The notes: generated by a model from the sequence alone, not told the origin. DNA of 64,000 bases from Rhypophila decipiens (GCA_033297075.1 MU858118.1:1-64000), one strand, 5' to 3'; shown: positions 32,247-44,920, numbered from the stretch's first letter. A program made the numbers and translations.

Positions 32247-35200
32247 CTATCTCCCCCCTCTTTGTCCCGTGCCCGTGCCCGTCCCATCAGCAGCAGCAGC
32301 AGCCTCAGCCCCCAAATCGCGTTCAACCATCTCGATAGCCCCCAGAGAGGGAAACCTCTTCTGAAAGTCCCTGATATAATCGTCCTTCTCGGCAGGCGTC
32401 ATCTGCAGCATTGCCTCTCTCTGCCCCTGCCCAGTTCCCAGATTAACAGTGGCACTCATCAACCCCCCATTATTCCCTTGTGGACTTTGCTGTGCTGCTG
32501 CTCCCGCGGTACTAGGTCTGATCCTCTGATTCACCACCCCCGCCGCCGACGAAGCCATCCCCATCGGCTTCGACGGCTTAGGCGGTGAACCAATCAACAC
32601 ACTCCCCGTCGTCCCACCGCCCAAACTCGAGCTGGTCAGATTCTTATTCAAATGCACGGGTTTAGGCGGCGCAGCCGGCCTCGTCCCGGTCCGGTCCAGA
32701 TTGGTCGGCTTTCTCGCAATAACCACAGGCGGGGTTGCCCTCCCGTCAGAGTTCGCAGAAGCCGGCCTCTCCGAGAAATGCCCATACCCCTGCGCAGTCC
32801 GCACGACATTCTCACGACTCCTACTACTTTCATCCAGCAAACTCTGCACTTTGTTCTGTATGCTCACAGCCCGCGACACACCCCCGATACTCTTCGGCAA
32901 CGGCGCAGATCCACCAGCCTGGACACGCGATCGATACTCGGCCTGCGCAGCAGCAACCCTAGCCTCCTCCGCTGCGAGCATTTTCGCCTCTTGCTCCCTC
33001 CTCATTTCGGGCGTCATGGTCATCTCGTCGGTATCGCCAAAGTCACTCCTTCCGTCGGTGGCTTCGCTTCCTGCGATCGGGGTGAGGTCCCTCCGTTCAA
33101 GATCGAGATCCCGTAACGGTGAGGGCGTCCTGTTTCCACCGGTATTATTCCCCCCTTCGAATCGTTTAAACGCATCGCCGAATTTCCCCGCCAGGATATT
33201 CTTCGTCCCTGCGCCGAGAGAAGTGAGACTAGACCGTTTCGAATGCTTGTGGATATGGATCTTGTCCTTCTTTTTGGGGTCGTCCTCCATTGACCGTAGG
33301 AAATCGACATTCGACTCAATGTTCATACCATCGCTGTCTGCGCCGCTGGGAGGAGGAGGTGGGAGTTCCTTGTCGAACCCGCTCAGTCGAGGCGATATAA
33401 GAGGCTTGGGATTGCTCTCTTTCGCACGGAGGTAGTCTAGGTTTGATTCGAGGTGCGTACTTACGGGCCTGGGCCGTACGCTGCCAGACGTAGGCCTGGG
33501 CTTGGTATTGGGCTCGAGGGTATTCAAGTCTGGCCTACCACCTTCGAGAGACGGTCGCGAGGAGGAAGGATGTCGAACGTGCATCGGCATAGATTGCGAC
33601 TGGAACGAAGGGGTTCGCACCGGTGCGGTCGTGTTGGGCCGAGATGAGAGCCCCGAGTCGCCACGTGGTAATGCCTCCTGACCTGTTTCTTGCTGTCGGG
33701 GTAAGCTAGACGCCCGATTGCGGTGGTCGGCAGGCGGGAAGCGGTAGACTTGGTACTGTCCCTGTAGTTCCCGTTCAGGGGGCGGAGTTGTCATGGTTCC
33801 AGTCGAGACCATGACGGGCCTATTCGGCGTGGGTTGATAAACAGGTTGCGATGCCTGGGAGGATATAGCTTGTAGCTCGGGCGTGCTCGAGATGATGGCC
33901 GACGCTCGGCTCATCTCGGTCGGCTTTGGTGGTGCCGAGGTGGACTTTAAAGGAGGCGAAACACGCTGAGCGTCTGATGTTGGAGCCGTATATGGGCTAG
34001 TCCTTCTCAACTCGACAGACTGTCTCTGAGGGACCGGGACCGGGACCGGGGACGGAGACGGCTTGGTCTGGAAGGCTTCGTCTGCCAGTCTCTCGGCGAC
34101 CCTTTGCGACAAGTCCTTGGATGGCGGAGCGGGCTGAGATGCGCCGCTGTCAAAGTCAAACTTGGTACCATGCTCGTGGAGGATAGAAAACTGGTCGAGT
34201 GTCGGGAACCTAGACGACAGCTCGTCCGCACTGTGAACAGGCGCTTTTGCATCAAGAGCAGCAAAGGGATCGCCGTTGGTGATTTTGCCCGGCGACTTGC
34301 TCGGCCTCGCGGCTTGGGGTGTCGGCTGAGTGGTAGCAGGCAATCTGCCCCGACGCATGCGCTCGACTTCGGGAACCACCTTTCGCTGCTCGTTTGCGTT
34401 GGGCGAAAAGACAGCGCCGACTGCTGGTGCTGCCTTGGTTGTGGGAGCTGGTTGAGTCTGTTTGTACGAATCGGCATGACCACCGGAGTAAATCTATGAC
34501 CGTATTAGCATTTCTCACCACCTCTTTGACTTTTGACACTCACATCTTTAACCGGTGGCTCGCGGCCCTGCATAGCACAGGCCTCCTTCAACACCTGATA
34601 AATATTAGGCCTCTGCTGCTGATTCTCGCGCAACGTCCAAGCTAAAAACCACAACAAATTAGCAATCCCTTTCGACCCCAAAAGCAAAGAACAACAACCC
34701 ACCAATAAGTTTCTTCAACCTCTCCGAAAAAACAGGATAACTCGGAAACCGATACGACGCATTCAAAATCGCCAACTGCCCCTGCTCCTCAAAAGGCGTA
34801 GTATAATAGCACAACTTGTACAACAGCACCCCAAGCGCCCAAATATCCGACTTCTCGTCAATAGGCTGCTTGCGATAAACATCAATCATCTCCGGACTCC
34901 GATACTGCATAGTCGTATGTTTCTGCACATCCTCATCCATAAGCCGACACTCGACAGTCGTGGTAGGCGCAGCCCTCGGCGGCGCCGCGCTCCCAAAATC
35001 ACACAGTTTAAACCTCTTCACACCGCCCGTCACACTGATCAGCACATTCTCAACCTTCAGATCCCGATGAAGCAGCGGCGGCTTGAGATAATGCATGCAC
35101 GCCACACCCTCAGCTACATCCGTAAAGATGTTGAGAATCTCCGGCTCGGTAAGGCGGTGCTGTAACCTCGTGTTCATGAAGTCGATCAGTCCCCCTCCAT

Positions 35201-35606
35201 TGCAGTACTCCATCAGCAAGAATACTTCATATCCCCCCGTCCTTAGCTCTGACGCGTGCGAGTCGATATACGTGACGATCGCTTCATGGCCTTTCAAGCG
35301 TTTGATGGTCTCGACTTCTGTCCGCATGCCTCGGAGGGATTCTTTATCGGGAACGGCTACCCGTTTTAGAACGGCCTGGTCGGTCCCGTTGATTTGGGTC
35401 TGTAGTTTGACTAGGTAGACGTGTGCGAAGCCGCCTTCGGAGAGGTATCGGAGTATCACGACCTTGTGACCGCCCACTTGGATCTTTGTGCCGGGCGCGA
35501 AGGTCCCGGCTGGGGCGCCTGGGACTGGAGCTGCTGCGGCCGGGGCTCCATAGACCGCTGGTCGAGGAACCGCCGCGGCGGGGACTGCCTGGCCGTAGGA
35601 TGCCAT
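32247..35606 (-). CDS. Ark1/Prk1 (NAK)-family serine/threonine kinase
   Basis: Three exons, 35606-34703, 34641-34544 and 34493-32247 (introns of 61 and 50 bp, phases 1 and 0). The product is 1082 aa. After an Ala/Pro-rich start, the kinase domain (about residues 45-325) has the glycine loop LSEGGFAHVYLV, AVLKRV with the ATP lysine, HRDLKVENVL and CDFGSAA. The Ser after DFG and the MQYRSPEM activation segment are typical of the NAK family (Ark1, Prk1, Akl1, AAK1). The remaining 750 residues are Pro/Ser/Thr-rich and probably disordered, with PPPPPSGAD and many SP sites. These kinases phosphorylate endocytic adaptors and drive disassembly of actin patches. The family role is established; which yeast paralogue it matches is not resolved. 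Confidence 0.92.
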
Positions 35607-37592
35607 TGATCTGATCCGAGACCGGCGAGAGAAACGGGGTGTCGCGAGATTCGATTTCGATTTCGAGGTTCAGGTGAAGCGGTCGGGGGCAAGAACGCTA
35701 GAGTAAGCAGGACAAGACAAGTCTGCCAACCGACCTTGTGTGAAAAGCTCGCAGTAGCCGTCAGCTGGGTCCTGCGCTGCGCTGCAGCCAAGGGATGATG
35801 AAGGATGTTGTTGCGACAAGGACGGGAACCGGCAGGTCTTCGGCCGGGTAGCGGGCGTCGGTAATTCGTAGTAGCGGTGTATAGGAGACAAAAAAAAAAG
35901 GGGAAACTGCCGACTTTACGGCATCCAAGTTGAAATTCGTCGTCTCAAGAAAACCCCCATCTATTGATCTAATCACCGCATGGCGTCGTGGTGGAATTGC
36001 AAGACTTGTTGAAGTTGAGGTGGGGGTGGTGGTGGTGGTTGTTTGGTGGGAATGTTGATGAATGGAACGGATTCGTTTCGTTGTTCCCAAGGCAAAGACA
36101 AGGGGCGGCCAAAGTTTCAATGTGGTACGCATATTACCCGTACGGATACGGCCAGCCTAGCGCCCGGGCAGTGATAGCGTGGTCAGTCAGGTACCGCCGC
36201 TGCACTGACACGGGGCTGCTGGGGCTACCTAGGCCTGCTAGGTAGTGCTTGTCCCGCCAGGCAGAAACCCACCAGTTGTGCACAGCTGGCAGCAGTTATC
36301 TGTAGCGGCGGGTGTTTTACAGCTTTTTAGCCAAGGATGGCCCTGAGCGACAGCCACAAGGAATGACGCAGCCTCGCTCCTCCCCAGGCAGTCACATTTC
36401 TCCACGAACATGCCCGGGACCTTGAAGATAAACGTGGACGTCTTTTTATTTGGATTGCCCACGATCCAGTTTGGGCCACGCTGTTATCACATGTCACCGA
36501 TATGACACGCCGCCTTGTAACTTGTTTGTTCCCACTGCCAACAACATGAATTAGGCAGTTGGACTTGGGCAACAGGGCATGACTTGCCAAACATGTGTTC
36601 CTCTGGGCACAGACAGGCCCAGAGTTTGACCTTTGGGAATTGTCCAGACCTTTGCAGAGCAATTCCATATGCTCGGCTATAAGGTGTAGACGCCTTTCAA
36701 CAACATCAGCTTCCATCCAACCCCCTTTTGATGCCTCTGTTTGCTTGGCGCCCTTGGTCTGCCTCGTCTACTGAGATACATACACCTTCTGATGACAGAG
36801 CATCACACTGACCTCCCAGCAAACATGGAACAATATGGAGAATTTTTAAACGAAAAATAAAATTCATCAGATCTCCTGTTTAAGGAAAGGACCAGGGAAA
36901 AGAGGAAGCTATTAAAATATACTATCTCTCTGTTAATATATGAAAAGGAGGGGATCCCCGGAGGAGTGATATCTGCCAACTTCTTCTAGCAAAGAAGTAG
37001 CAAATCTCCCAAAGCGTTCCTCTAGCTACCAATCTAGCCATGTCTCGTCTCCAAGAAAAGTGTGCAAGAAGGTGTCGGAGTATTAATGTTAGTAGATAAA
37101 TTTGTCGTCCATTGCGTTCTGGTGATAGTGAAGTTCCGCTCTTCGAATGGCAGATGACCAGACTTGGTAGAATGAAGACGAATCGCCAAAAAAGTGCCCC
37201 TCCAGTCCCATATCCATTTCATGTCTGTCCGTCCTTATTGTCCCTTCCAAAAAGGCAAGTAAATACCACTTGGTACGTCCCTAGAAGACGTTCACTCGGA
37301 AGACTCCATCACCAATTGCTGCATACCTTGGCCGGCTTGACCATATCGTCCAATTCGTGGCCTCGTATCCATCATCGCCGGTTGATCTCGTCCTCCCGTG
37401 TCGTGTACCAAACGATGCAGCTAACCAGCTACTGTCTTGCCTTGACCAAGAAGCCAAAATCAAAGCGTCCTCATATCGTAGGGCTCTCAAAATGTGCCGC
37501 TTTTCTCCCTACGCTCGCTGGCGTTCGCAGCTTGTTCTATGTGTCGAAGACTACCCATTCTCCTTCATCACAGTCAAGAATTTGAAAGAGCT
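35607..37592. other. Gene-free stretch, about 2 kb
   Basis: The left part is the promoter and leader of the NAK-family kinase. CCGTACGG at 36138-36145 is palindromic. Open frames (129 codons minus at 36327-36716, 157 codons plus at 37112-37585) have no motif and overlap others. Confidence 0.5.
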
Positions 37593-39359
37593 CTAATGAG
37601 ACCCTTCCTCCTCAACGACAGGAGGGTGATACCCAGTCCCAACCAAAAAAGCCTTATTATCCCCCACCATATCAGCACAACACCCAGTAGCATAGCACTT
37701 CCAACCGCAGATATGATTAGCAGCGGCAGCACTCTTTTTGCTCGTGCTCGAATGCGACGACTCGTTCGTTCCCACAGCCGAGTCCGTCTCCGAAAGCGTC
37801 GACACCGACGGCGCCCACTTCCCCGGCATAGATCCCACGCTATAAGGGTCACTCGTCGCCGCCGACACAGCAGGTGAAGACAAGCCACTCTTGGCCGTGG
37901 CATATTCGCTTGCGCTTCCAGGTCCACCAGCATCTCCGCAGACACTGCCCGCGACAGAGCCAGCGACAGAACTTGCCTGGCTGCCATTGGGTCCGCTCCA
38001 CTTTTGAATCTGATCCCATCCGGGGGGTCTGGGACGGCGGGCAAAGAGAGGCGCCGGGACGGGAGAATCAGACGGCGTCAATGGCGGTGACAGTTCCGGC
38101 ATTGTCTGTGAGATTCCTAGCCCTACATTCGCAAATAGAGGTGAAGTGGCTGGGAGTGGTTTGCGTTTAATCTTGGGAGGAGTTCTCAATTTCTGGGGTG
38201 CAGAGACATTGCGAGGAGCAGGTGGCTTGAACAAGTCAAAGGAATTCGTACCCGAAGTGGTTGCTTTGTCGAGAAGGTACGTCTCGCGATTCTGTTCACG
38301 GACCTTCCTCTGCGACGGAAGGTGAGACCAATCCGGCACTCCGTCAACGTACTCGGTCTCTGGAGACTTCTGATTCAGAAAAGGCGTGTCCGGGACGGCT
38401 TGACTGGCTGCTGCGTGTTTGGGAGGCCTAGGAACGGGAGGAGCGATTGCCAGAGAGGGAGGCACATCCTTGTGTGGACGAAACGCACTGAAGCCATTCG
38501 GCTGCGGTAGGGTCTGGGAGGAATCATGAGCCGGGACAGGGTAAACTGTATGATGTGGCTGCTTGTCCACAGCGTCGGCCAGGTAATGATATACGGATTC
38601 GTAAGCGGGAGGAGGTCGACTGCCAATCAGGACTGGCCGCCCATAGGTGGCCGGAGGTGTCGGAGGCTTGTTGGTGGTGCCTCTAACGGTCTCCCCTGAG
38701 GAACCAGAATCGGGCGATCCATTCCTTTGCTTCACTTCCTTGAACGTCCATCCCGATTCGGCTCCTTTGGCAGCGGCGTCTTTATTGGTGTCGGTCTCAG
38801 CAGTATCCGTCACGGTTATCTTGGGAATCTGACTTTGGGGCTTTTGCTTCGATGGCTCTTTCTTTTCAGGGGACTGCCGGCTGCTAAGATCAAACTTGAC
38901 CGAATTTCTGTCCTTCTTCTTCATCTTCTCCTTTTGTTCGCGCTCCTTCTTCTCTTCCTGCTCCTTCATCATCTCATCGTGTTTAGCCTTCACCGCTTCA
39001 AGGCCAGGTGCTCCATCATACCAGAACTGTTGGCCGTCCTTGTCGACCAGGCAGATCTGAGAAACACCCTCCTTTGCCTTCTTCTTGGGTTTGCTGGCAG
39101 GGGGTGGATCTCGTGGCCCGACAAGCTCTTGAATTCGTTTGTTGAGCTTGTCCTCGGGGGACTCGCCGGATTTCGCTCGTGCTCTGAGTCGTCGAGCGGC
39201 CGGAGAGACATCATCTCTCCAAGCAGTTTGTTCCACGGCAAAGTCTTCCATGGCGTTATATTTCTTCTCTACCTTGGACTTTATCCCCTCCCACTTGTCG
39301 CGAGGAGTTCCGGTAAGCCATAAAAAGCGATCCGAGAGTGAGTTGCGCTTTTGCGTCAT
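37593..39359 (-). CDS. Uncharacterised disordered protein with C-terminal Cys cluster
   Basis: Single exon, 588 aa from ATG 39359 (MTQKRNSLSDRFLWLTGTP); the frame is open 14 codons further up. The first 130 residues look conserved: a FLWLTGTPRDKWEGIKSKV helix, a Lys-rich basic patch PKKKAKEG, and QQFWYDGAPGLEAVKAKHDE. A Glu/Lys coiled coil follows (about 133-160). The middle is Pro/Ser-rich with many short PP motifs. The C-terminus has a Ser/Gly repeat (SSVAGSVAGSVCGDAGG) and a compact CGWKCYATGCCADMVG motif with four Cys near residue 560. I do not recognise the family. A scaffold is plausible but unsupported. Confidence 0.75.
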   Translation of the reverse strand: MTQKRNSLSDRFLWLTGTPRDKWEGIKSKVEKKYNAMEDFAVEQTAWRDDVSPAARRLRARAKSGESPEDKLNKRIQELVGPRDPPPASKPKKKAKEGVSQICLVDKDGQQFWYDGAPGLEAVKAKHDEMMKEQEEKKEREQKEKMKKKDRNSVKFDLSSRQSPEKKEPSKQKPQSQIPKITVTDTAETDTNKDAAAKGAESGWTFKEVKQRNGSPDSGSSGETVRGTTNKPPTPPATYGRPVLIGSRPPPAYESVYHYLADAVDKQPHHTVYPVPAHDSSQTLPQPNGFSAFRPHKDVPPSLAIAPPVPRPPKHAAASQAVPDTPFLNQKSPETEYVDGVPDWSHLPSQRKVREQNRETYLLDKATTSGTNSFDLFKPPAPRNVSAPQKLRTPPKIKRKPLPATSPLFANVGLGISQTMPELSPPLTPSDSPVPAPLFARRPRPPGWDQIQKWSGPNGSQASSVAGSVAGSVCGDAGGPGSASEYATAKSGLSSPAVSAATSDPYSVGSMPGKWAPSVSTLSETDSAVGTNESSHSSTSKKSAAAANHICGWKCYATGCCADMVGDNKAFLVGTGYHPPVVEEEGSH

Positions 39360-40439
39360 CCTGGATTGTGTTGGACAGTCTTGGTGACTTGACTGGCGCA
39401 AGGCTGGCTGAGTCGTGTAAGTTTAGGCGATCTGAGAACCGGCACAATCTTCTGTCACCAGTCGGTCTTGGAAGAAGCATCGATTGCTAATTCGAAGGCC
39501 AGTTGGTCTTGAATCCGAGTTTGTCGAGAAAGTTTGGGGTTCTCAAGTAAACTCGAGGCAGTCGAGGCGGACCGGACGGTGTGTACTCTGTAAAGACGTC
39601 CTGGTGGACAGAATGAAAGTTGAAGTAATAGTGCTGTCGAACAGCAAGAATAAAAGATAGTGCTGGACAAACGACTCTCTGTCTAGATTTGAGTGATGAT
39701 CAGAGAGGCAAGAATCAATGTCGACAGTCAGGTTCTTGCAAGAGTTCCAAAAGTCGGTCGAGGAAGGAAATCGTTGGAAAGGGTCCCCGTGAAATAGCTG
39801 CGGAGGCCCAATCCCAATCAAGGATTGAAGATGGGATGAACGGCACATGACGGGTTCGGAGAGGGGTAAAATTGGCGTTGATTGCCGCATTAGGAAGTCG
39901 TGATAGGTTCCATGGAGTTGAGATGACTGATGACATCTTTTGGCCCTGCTCAAGACCAGACGGAATCGCGTGGGACCCACGTGAATAGGCAAAGCGGCTG
40001 CACATTACCAAGGCGGTGTTGAAAAACGTGGCGAAAACGTGTACCCAGTATAGAACTTCAGACTGAACTTGTTCACTTGCCCTGTCTGTCCTCTGCTCTT
40101 TCCGTTTGCCTCCCGGTCTCCACCCATCTTGGCTCCGACGCTTTCCTCCGTGTCGGGTGCCCCGGAAAGCCGACCCGGCCAGTACCGTTACCGTCCGCAC
40201 CTACCATTACGTCGTCAAACCGCCAGATCGCCATGCCGCACACCAAAACGTCGATGGGAGGTTCATACTTGTGAGATTCAAACACCAACCGCCAAAAAGC
40301 TGGCGGGGTAGAAAATAAATATGAAAACAAACAAAACGTAGCCCCTATTCACACAAACAACCACCACCAGAACCTGACATGCATAGAGAGTCCCGGGAGC
40401 AATCCAATCCTACCAATATCAATCCCTATCCCCGAAAAA
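39360..40439. other. Gene-free promoter/3' spacer
   Basis: This holds the promoter of the disordered protein (left) and the 3' flank of dephospho-CoA kinase (right). Frames of up to 161 codons on the minus strand lack motifs and coincide with frames on the other strand. Confidence 0.5.
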
Positions 40440-41261
40440 TTACAACTTCGCCCTCTCCCTCGCCTCTTTCCGTTCCCAATCCGCATCAATCCCCCTATTC
40501 CTCCAAAACTCCCACCCAGCAACCAACACCCCCAACGGCGGAAACATCATCAACCAACTCCACCAATCCGGCCTACCGCCCCTCAACTCGCCAACCGCCC
40601 TCTCAATCTCCCCCTTCAATTCCTCCAAAGCCCCATCATTCCACACCACAACCCCCTTGCCCTTCCCCCTCGCCTCCGCTCTCCTCGCTTTATCCCTCAC
40701 ATCCCCCTGACTCCTCACCCGGTTCTCCGCATCCTCCGCACTAAGATGCGGATCCCTCTTCCTCAACCGACCCATCTGAATCTCCGGGTCCCTCACAGCA
40801 ACCACCACGACTGCTCCGCAGAACCTATCCAGCTTGCTCTCAAACAAGAGCGGCACATCCATCACGACAGCCCAGTAACCCCTCATCCACGCCTTCAGAA
40901 CCTCAAAGAACATGGCCTTCCTCACAGCAGGATGCACAATCCCATTCAACACGGCCCTATTTCGCTTCGCATCTTCAGACTCCCCAAAGACCCGTCTGCC
41001 CAAAGCGGGGCGGTTCAGCGGGCGGCCTTTTCCGTCAGGCCCGTTGATGGGGAGTTGGTCAGAGGGAGGGAGGAGCAGGTCGGGCGTGGAAGGTTCAAAG
41101 TGCTTGACTATGGCGTTGTAGCCTGCTGTTCCTGGCTCGACGACCTTGCGAGCTAGGAGGTCTGCGTCGACTATGGGCAGGTTGTACGGCGGTTGGGAGA
41201 GGATGCTCGAGACGGTGGATTTGCCCGTTGCGATGGACCCGGTTAGGCCGATTATGAGCAT
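40440..41261 (-). CDS. CAB5: Dephospho-CoA kinase
   Basis: Single exon, 273 aa. ATG 41261 starts MLIIGLTGSIATGKST, with the P-loop at residues 5-16, so the 77 further upstream open codons are leader. Family landmarks are the DAD motif (IVDADLLARKVVEPG), HPAVRK, VMDVPLLFES and RLRKRDPHLSAEDAENR. The enzyme phosphorylates the ribose 3'-OH of dephospho-CoA with ATP, the last step of CoA synthesis. The C-terminal 40 residues add a Trp-rich hydrophobic segment (WWSWLMMFPPLGVLVAGWEF) that looks like a membrane anchor, as in fungal Cab5. Confidence 0.95.
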   Translation of the reverse strand: MLIIGLTGSIATGKSTVSSILSQPPYNLPIVDADLLARKVVEPGTAGYNAIVKHFEPSTPDLLLPPSDQLPINGPDGKGRPLNRPALGRRVFGESEDAKRNRAVLNGIVHPAVRKAMFFEVLKAWMRGYWAVVMDVPLLFESKLDRFCGAVVVVAVRDPEIQMGRLRKRDPHLSAEDAENRVRSQGDVRDKARRAEARGKGKGVVVWNDGALEELKGEIERAVGELRGGRPDWWSWLMMFPPLGVLVAGWEFWRNRGIDADWERKEARERAKL

Positions 41262-42417
41262 TTTGATGGTTTGGTTGATTGATTCTTGTGAGGATGTAGG
41301 TTGGTTCCTGGCCGAAGGTAGAGAGGCTATGATGATTGAGAGGTATTGGTTGGGACGATCATTGATCGACAGGTGAAAATTCGTTGAACCCGTATGATAT
41401 GGACGTTGTTTCTTGAGAGAAGAAATATATCTCAGAATTCTTGAACCAGCAGGTCGTCGTGTCGTGGTGATGGCTGAACGCCGATGATGCAATCAATCTT
41501 CCGATTGATCCAATCAAACTTGATTCGCTGTCTTGATACAGCGAGATAGATGCTTGGATTCACAACGTCTCTCTGCCTTTACACGTAGGACGAGAAGCTC
41601 CGGAACAAATCTGAAAAAAGAACAAGAACAAATATGTCACGAGCAAGATGAACTGATGGTACGATCAGTGGTTGATTGCGGGGTGTCCCGGTCTTGTCAT
41701 GCGAGCCTGTTCGGCTGCTTGCGGGTAACGTCAGGTTGAGTACGGTGACGTGACGGGGTAAATCTCGCATGAAAACAAGTCTTGGCGTAAACTCGGCCGT
41801 TACCCCAGATCGACAAAAACATGTGTGGATCGTTTTAGCGTCGAGCCACACCCCTTGTACCGAGGTTCTTTGTTCGGCACAGACCCTCGCGGCACCGGGA
41901 AAAGGGTTTCCTTGTCAGGGGCCTCAGGGCCTGTCTTGCATTCAGCCTCAAAATAGTTTAGACCTCGAATGTTTGTTTCAACGACAACACAACCGCAATC
42001 ATGGTTGACGACTCGAGGTTGCCCTGGGCGCATGAACGTCATAAACAATAGAAAGCCCACGATAACTGCAGTTCATTGACTAAAAGAAACCATGCCCTTG
42101 TGCAGAATGTCTGCTCTACCAATACATCCTCTATGAAAGCATAAGACTTTTGCTAAACTCCCAAAGCTCCAAGAGCCAGGTTCCCATGCCAACGCGGCTC
42201 AAATAAATGGAAAGGGATGGCATAAAAGAAAAGAAAAAGTCATCGCCACGCTATGTGATGCGATGCAATATCAGCAACTGAAAAAACCCCAAAGAAGCAA
42301 AATATCACCAACTCATAGACCAAGCAGAACCGTGTCATAAAGAAATCCACCAGAAAGGTGATGCCAAAAAAACATATCCTCGGGTACGGAGTCCCCCTCA
42401 AAAAAAGCCTGTGGCAT
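41262..42417. other. Gene-free stretch
   Basis: The left part is the dephospho-CoA kinase promoter and the right part is the 3' flank of the gene ending at 42418. No gene is supported. Confidence 0.5.
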
Positions 42418-43652
42418 TCAACCCACCAATCTCACGGCATAAAACACACCGCCATCCGTGACATACCACCTAAAGGCCCCACGATCGATCGTCTTCCGGC
42501 TCAGCATCGCCCAGCTCCCATCGAAATCTCTGACGCGGTACATGCGTGTGGGGTCCGGGTCGGCAGGCTGGAATTCCTGCGGCTCGTCGACATTGCTGTA
42601 GGCAGCATACTGGTTGTTCATCATCGCCACCTCGCTCGCCGTGTATCCGACACCAAACGCCGGGTCAGGCAAGGTCGCTCCCATGGGCATGTTGGCGGCG
42701 CCGCTGCCTAGCATCATCATCCCCTGCTGTTGCTGGAGACCGTTCTGAATAAAGAGCGGCTGTGACGGCTGTGGGAGGGCTGGCTGCATCCCAGCGTGAT
42801 ACATGGCCGAGGGCGCGAGTGGCTGCATCATCATCGATTGTGCAATTGGGTGCTGGATCATTGTCGGCTGCAGCGGGGCGCAGACCTGTTGAAAAGGCAT
42901 CGCAATGGGGGATTGACCCTGTGTTCCAAAGTCAGACAGGTCGTTCGTTGAGAAGAGAAGGGACGATAATCAAGCCCAGAAAGAGATAAAACAAAACAGC
43001 AGTGACTTGCTTAAGCCGGACTGTTGGAACATGTGTTATCTGCCCCTCTTGCAGACAAAAGGGGGAGTACACGACCATCACTGACCGGAAACGGGGCAGC
43101 GACCGGCTGACAAGACTGGAAAGGGTGTTGGGACACCATCTGGGGCCCAAAACCAGGACCGTAAGGAGTCGTTCCGTCGTGTCTGGGTGTGTACCAGTGA
43201 ACCTCGGGTCCGTTGGTGGTGTCGGGCATCTGCGGCTGGTAGCTGACAGCACCTGGCTTGGGCGGTGTGGCGTTCTCGTAGGCGGGGCTGGCCATGGCAG
43301 CGCCTGGTCTCCGAATGGAAGACTGATGCGATCCCGGCTGGAAAGACATCTCGTGGTAGGCTGGCGGAGGATCAAGCGGGTGTTGGCTTTCAAGAGGGAC
43401 GGCTCCGATTGCTTCCTGTGGCTCAGAGATCGTGAGATTCGCAAAATTCGCGACGGGAGGCTCCTCCTTTTGGTTCTTAGCTTTTGCTTGCGACTGCTGG
43501 ACGGGAGTCTCCTTGTGGAGTTTTGCAGCCTCGGGGTACGGGGACTTGGGGAGACGAGACGACAAATGACCAGACGGATTTTTCTTTTTGGTGCTGTCCT
43601 CGAAATGGACGCGCTTGGGAATAGTGAGGGAAGGTGTGGGTAGTTTGGTCAT
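42418..43652 (-). CDS. Uncharacterised Pro/Gln/Met-rich protein
   Basis: Exons 43652-43086 and 42918-42418, with a 167-bp intron (GTCAGT...AACACAG, phase 0). The product is 355 aa. The N-terminus is basic (IPKRVHFEDSTKKKNPSGHL). The middle is Pro/Gln-rich with a PPPAY motif (a candidate WW ligand). The C-terminal third has Met/Gln runs and ends in a compact, structured-looking segment of about 45 residues (RMYRVRDFDGSWAMLSRKTI, then FRWYVTDGGVFYAVRL). Only that tail looks like a folded domain. I do not recognise the family. The exon join is supported by phase, but the intron is longer than the local norm. Confidence 0.65.
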
Positions 43653-44920
43653 TTTTAAAGAGGACCGGGGGTGCTCAGGGCAGTGTGATGGTCAGATAAA
43701 AGTGCAGCGATTCCAGTGATCAACGACGGACGTGACTGGTTTCTGTGCTTGGGGAAATGAATGACGAGCACCCAAGTGCTATCGGTAATGAGCGGGCTCG
43801 TGAATACGAGGTAAGCGTTGCTTTGAGAATGAAGGTGTCGAAGGAGAAGTAGAAAAGGAAAAGAGAGACGAAGAAAAGAGAAGGTCTTGTCTGGCCAAGT
43901 TCGCTCGACGCACACGATGGCGGTGTTTTGATGCAGAAACTGGCGTCTGGGTGGAAGTACTAACTCCAAGAGAGGCAGATCACGGGACAGAGACGATGAT
44001 GCGCACCAGTTGTAAGCAGCCGCCGGTAATGACGGTAACAGGTAGGGAGCCCGGGACCAAGTACCTAATGGGCCGGCCCCGTGATGCAGAAATCCCCGTT
44101 TGAGTGAATAGCGGTCTAGCCGAGCTGGCACCCGATCACCGCCAAACGCCCGAGAAATCGAGATTGTCCCAAGGAAACGGATTTGCAGGGAACAAGAAAA
44201 GAAAGAAACAAAAACCTACCCTCGTCTCAACATGCCCTTTGCGAGAGTGTCTCCGCCCATTAGCTCGATACTCAACAATACGGACTCGACGGCTCTCGAC
44301 CAGCTTCCTGTCACATCCGGTCGTCTTGCATGGAAAGAATGGTAGACAAAAGCACATTGTGATATCCAAGCTGACAACGGCCAAAAAATGAAATCCCTTG
44401 GGATTGTCGGGTGTGTCTTGACGAGTGAGGGGAATGTGACGGGCAAGGAGTTTGATGGTGACCAGAAGTGACCAGGCGGTAAAAGGAACAGCGGTATTAT
44501 AGCAGAGTGTCAAAAGAGTCATCACACTCATCAAACTTTGGGTTGCCATGACACACGCTCAGTATATCTATGCCTCTCATCGCAACTCATTTGGCTGGAA
44601 AATCAGCAAGTCTACCCCTATTGGCATCACCTTTATGCGTCATCTTGGTCTGGTCAACGCATCTGAGACCTCAGTCACAGGGGCACATACTGGTCAGTGA
44701 TAGTGTTCGTGATTCATGTTATACACCCCAGAATCCTTCTATCCAGGCCTTATCAGCTGCTGCTTAACGTGTATCTTGATTCCGCAAAACGCTCATGGAA
44801 AATGCAGCATATGGTATCACAAAGCACCGCTATACGCCCGCTATACGCCCGCTGAAGCTGCCATACAGGCCCCATCAACCTCTCATCTATGCGTATTCTT
44901 GGTTCTTCCAACGCATTTGA
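43653..44920. other. Gene-free stretch
   Basis: The left part is the promoter of the Pro/Gln-rich gene. An 11-bp direct duplication (GCTATACGCCC twice) lies at 44829-44850. A 137-codon minus frame at 44136-44549 has no motif and is not called. Confidence 0.5.

Noticed and set aside
44136..44549. 137-codon minus-strand frame with hydrophobic segments
   Set aside because: No recognisable family, no splice partner, and it lies in the upstream region of another gene.
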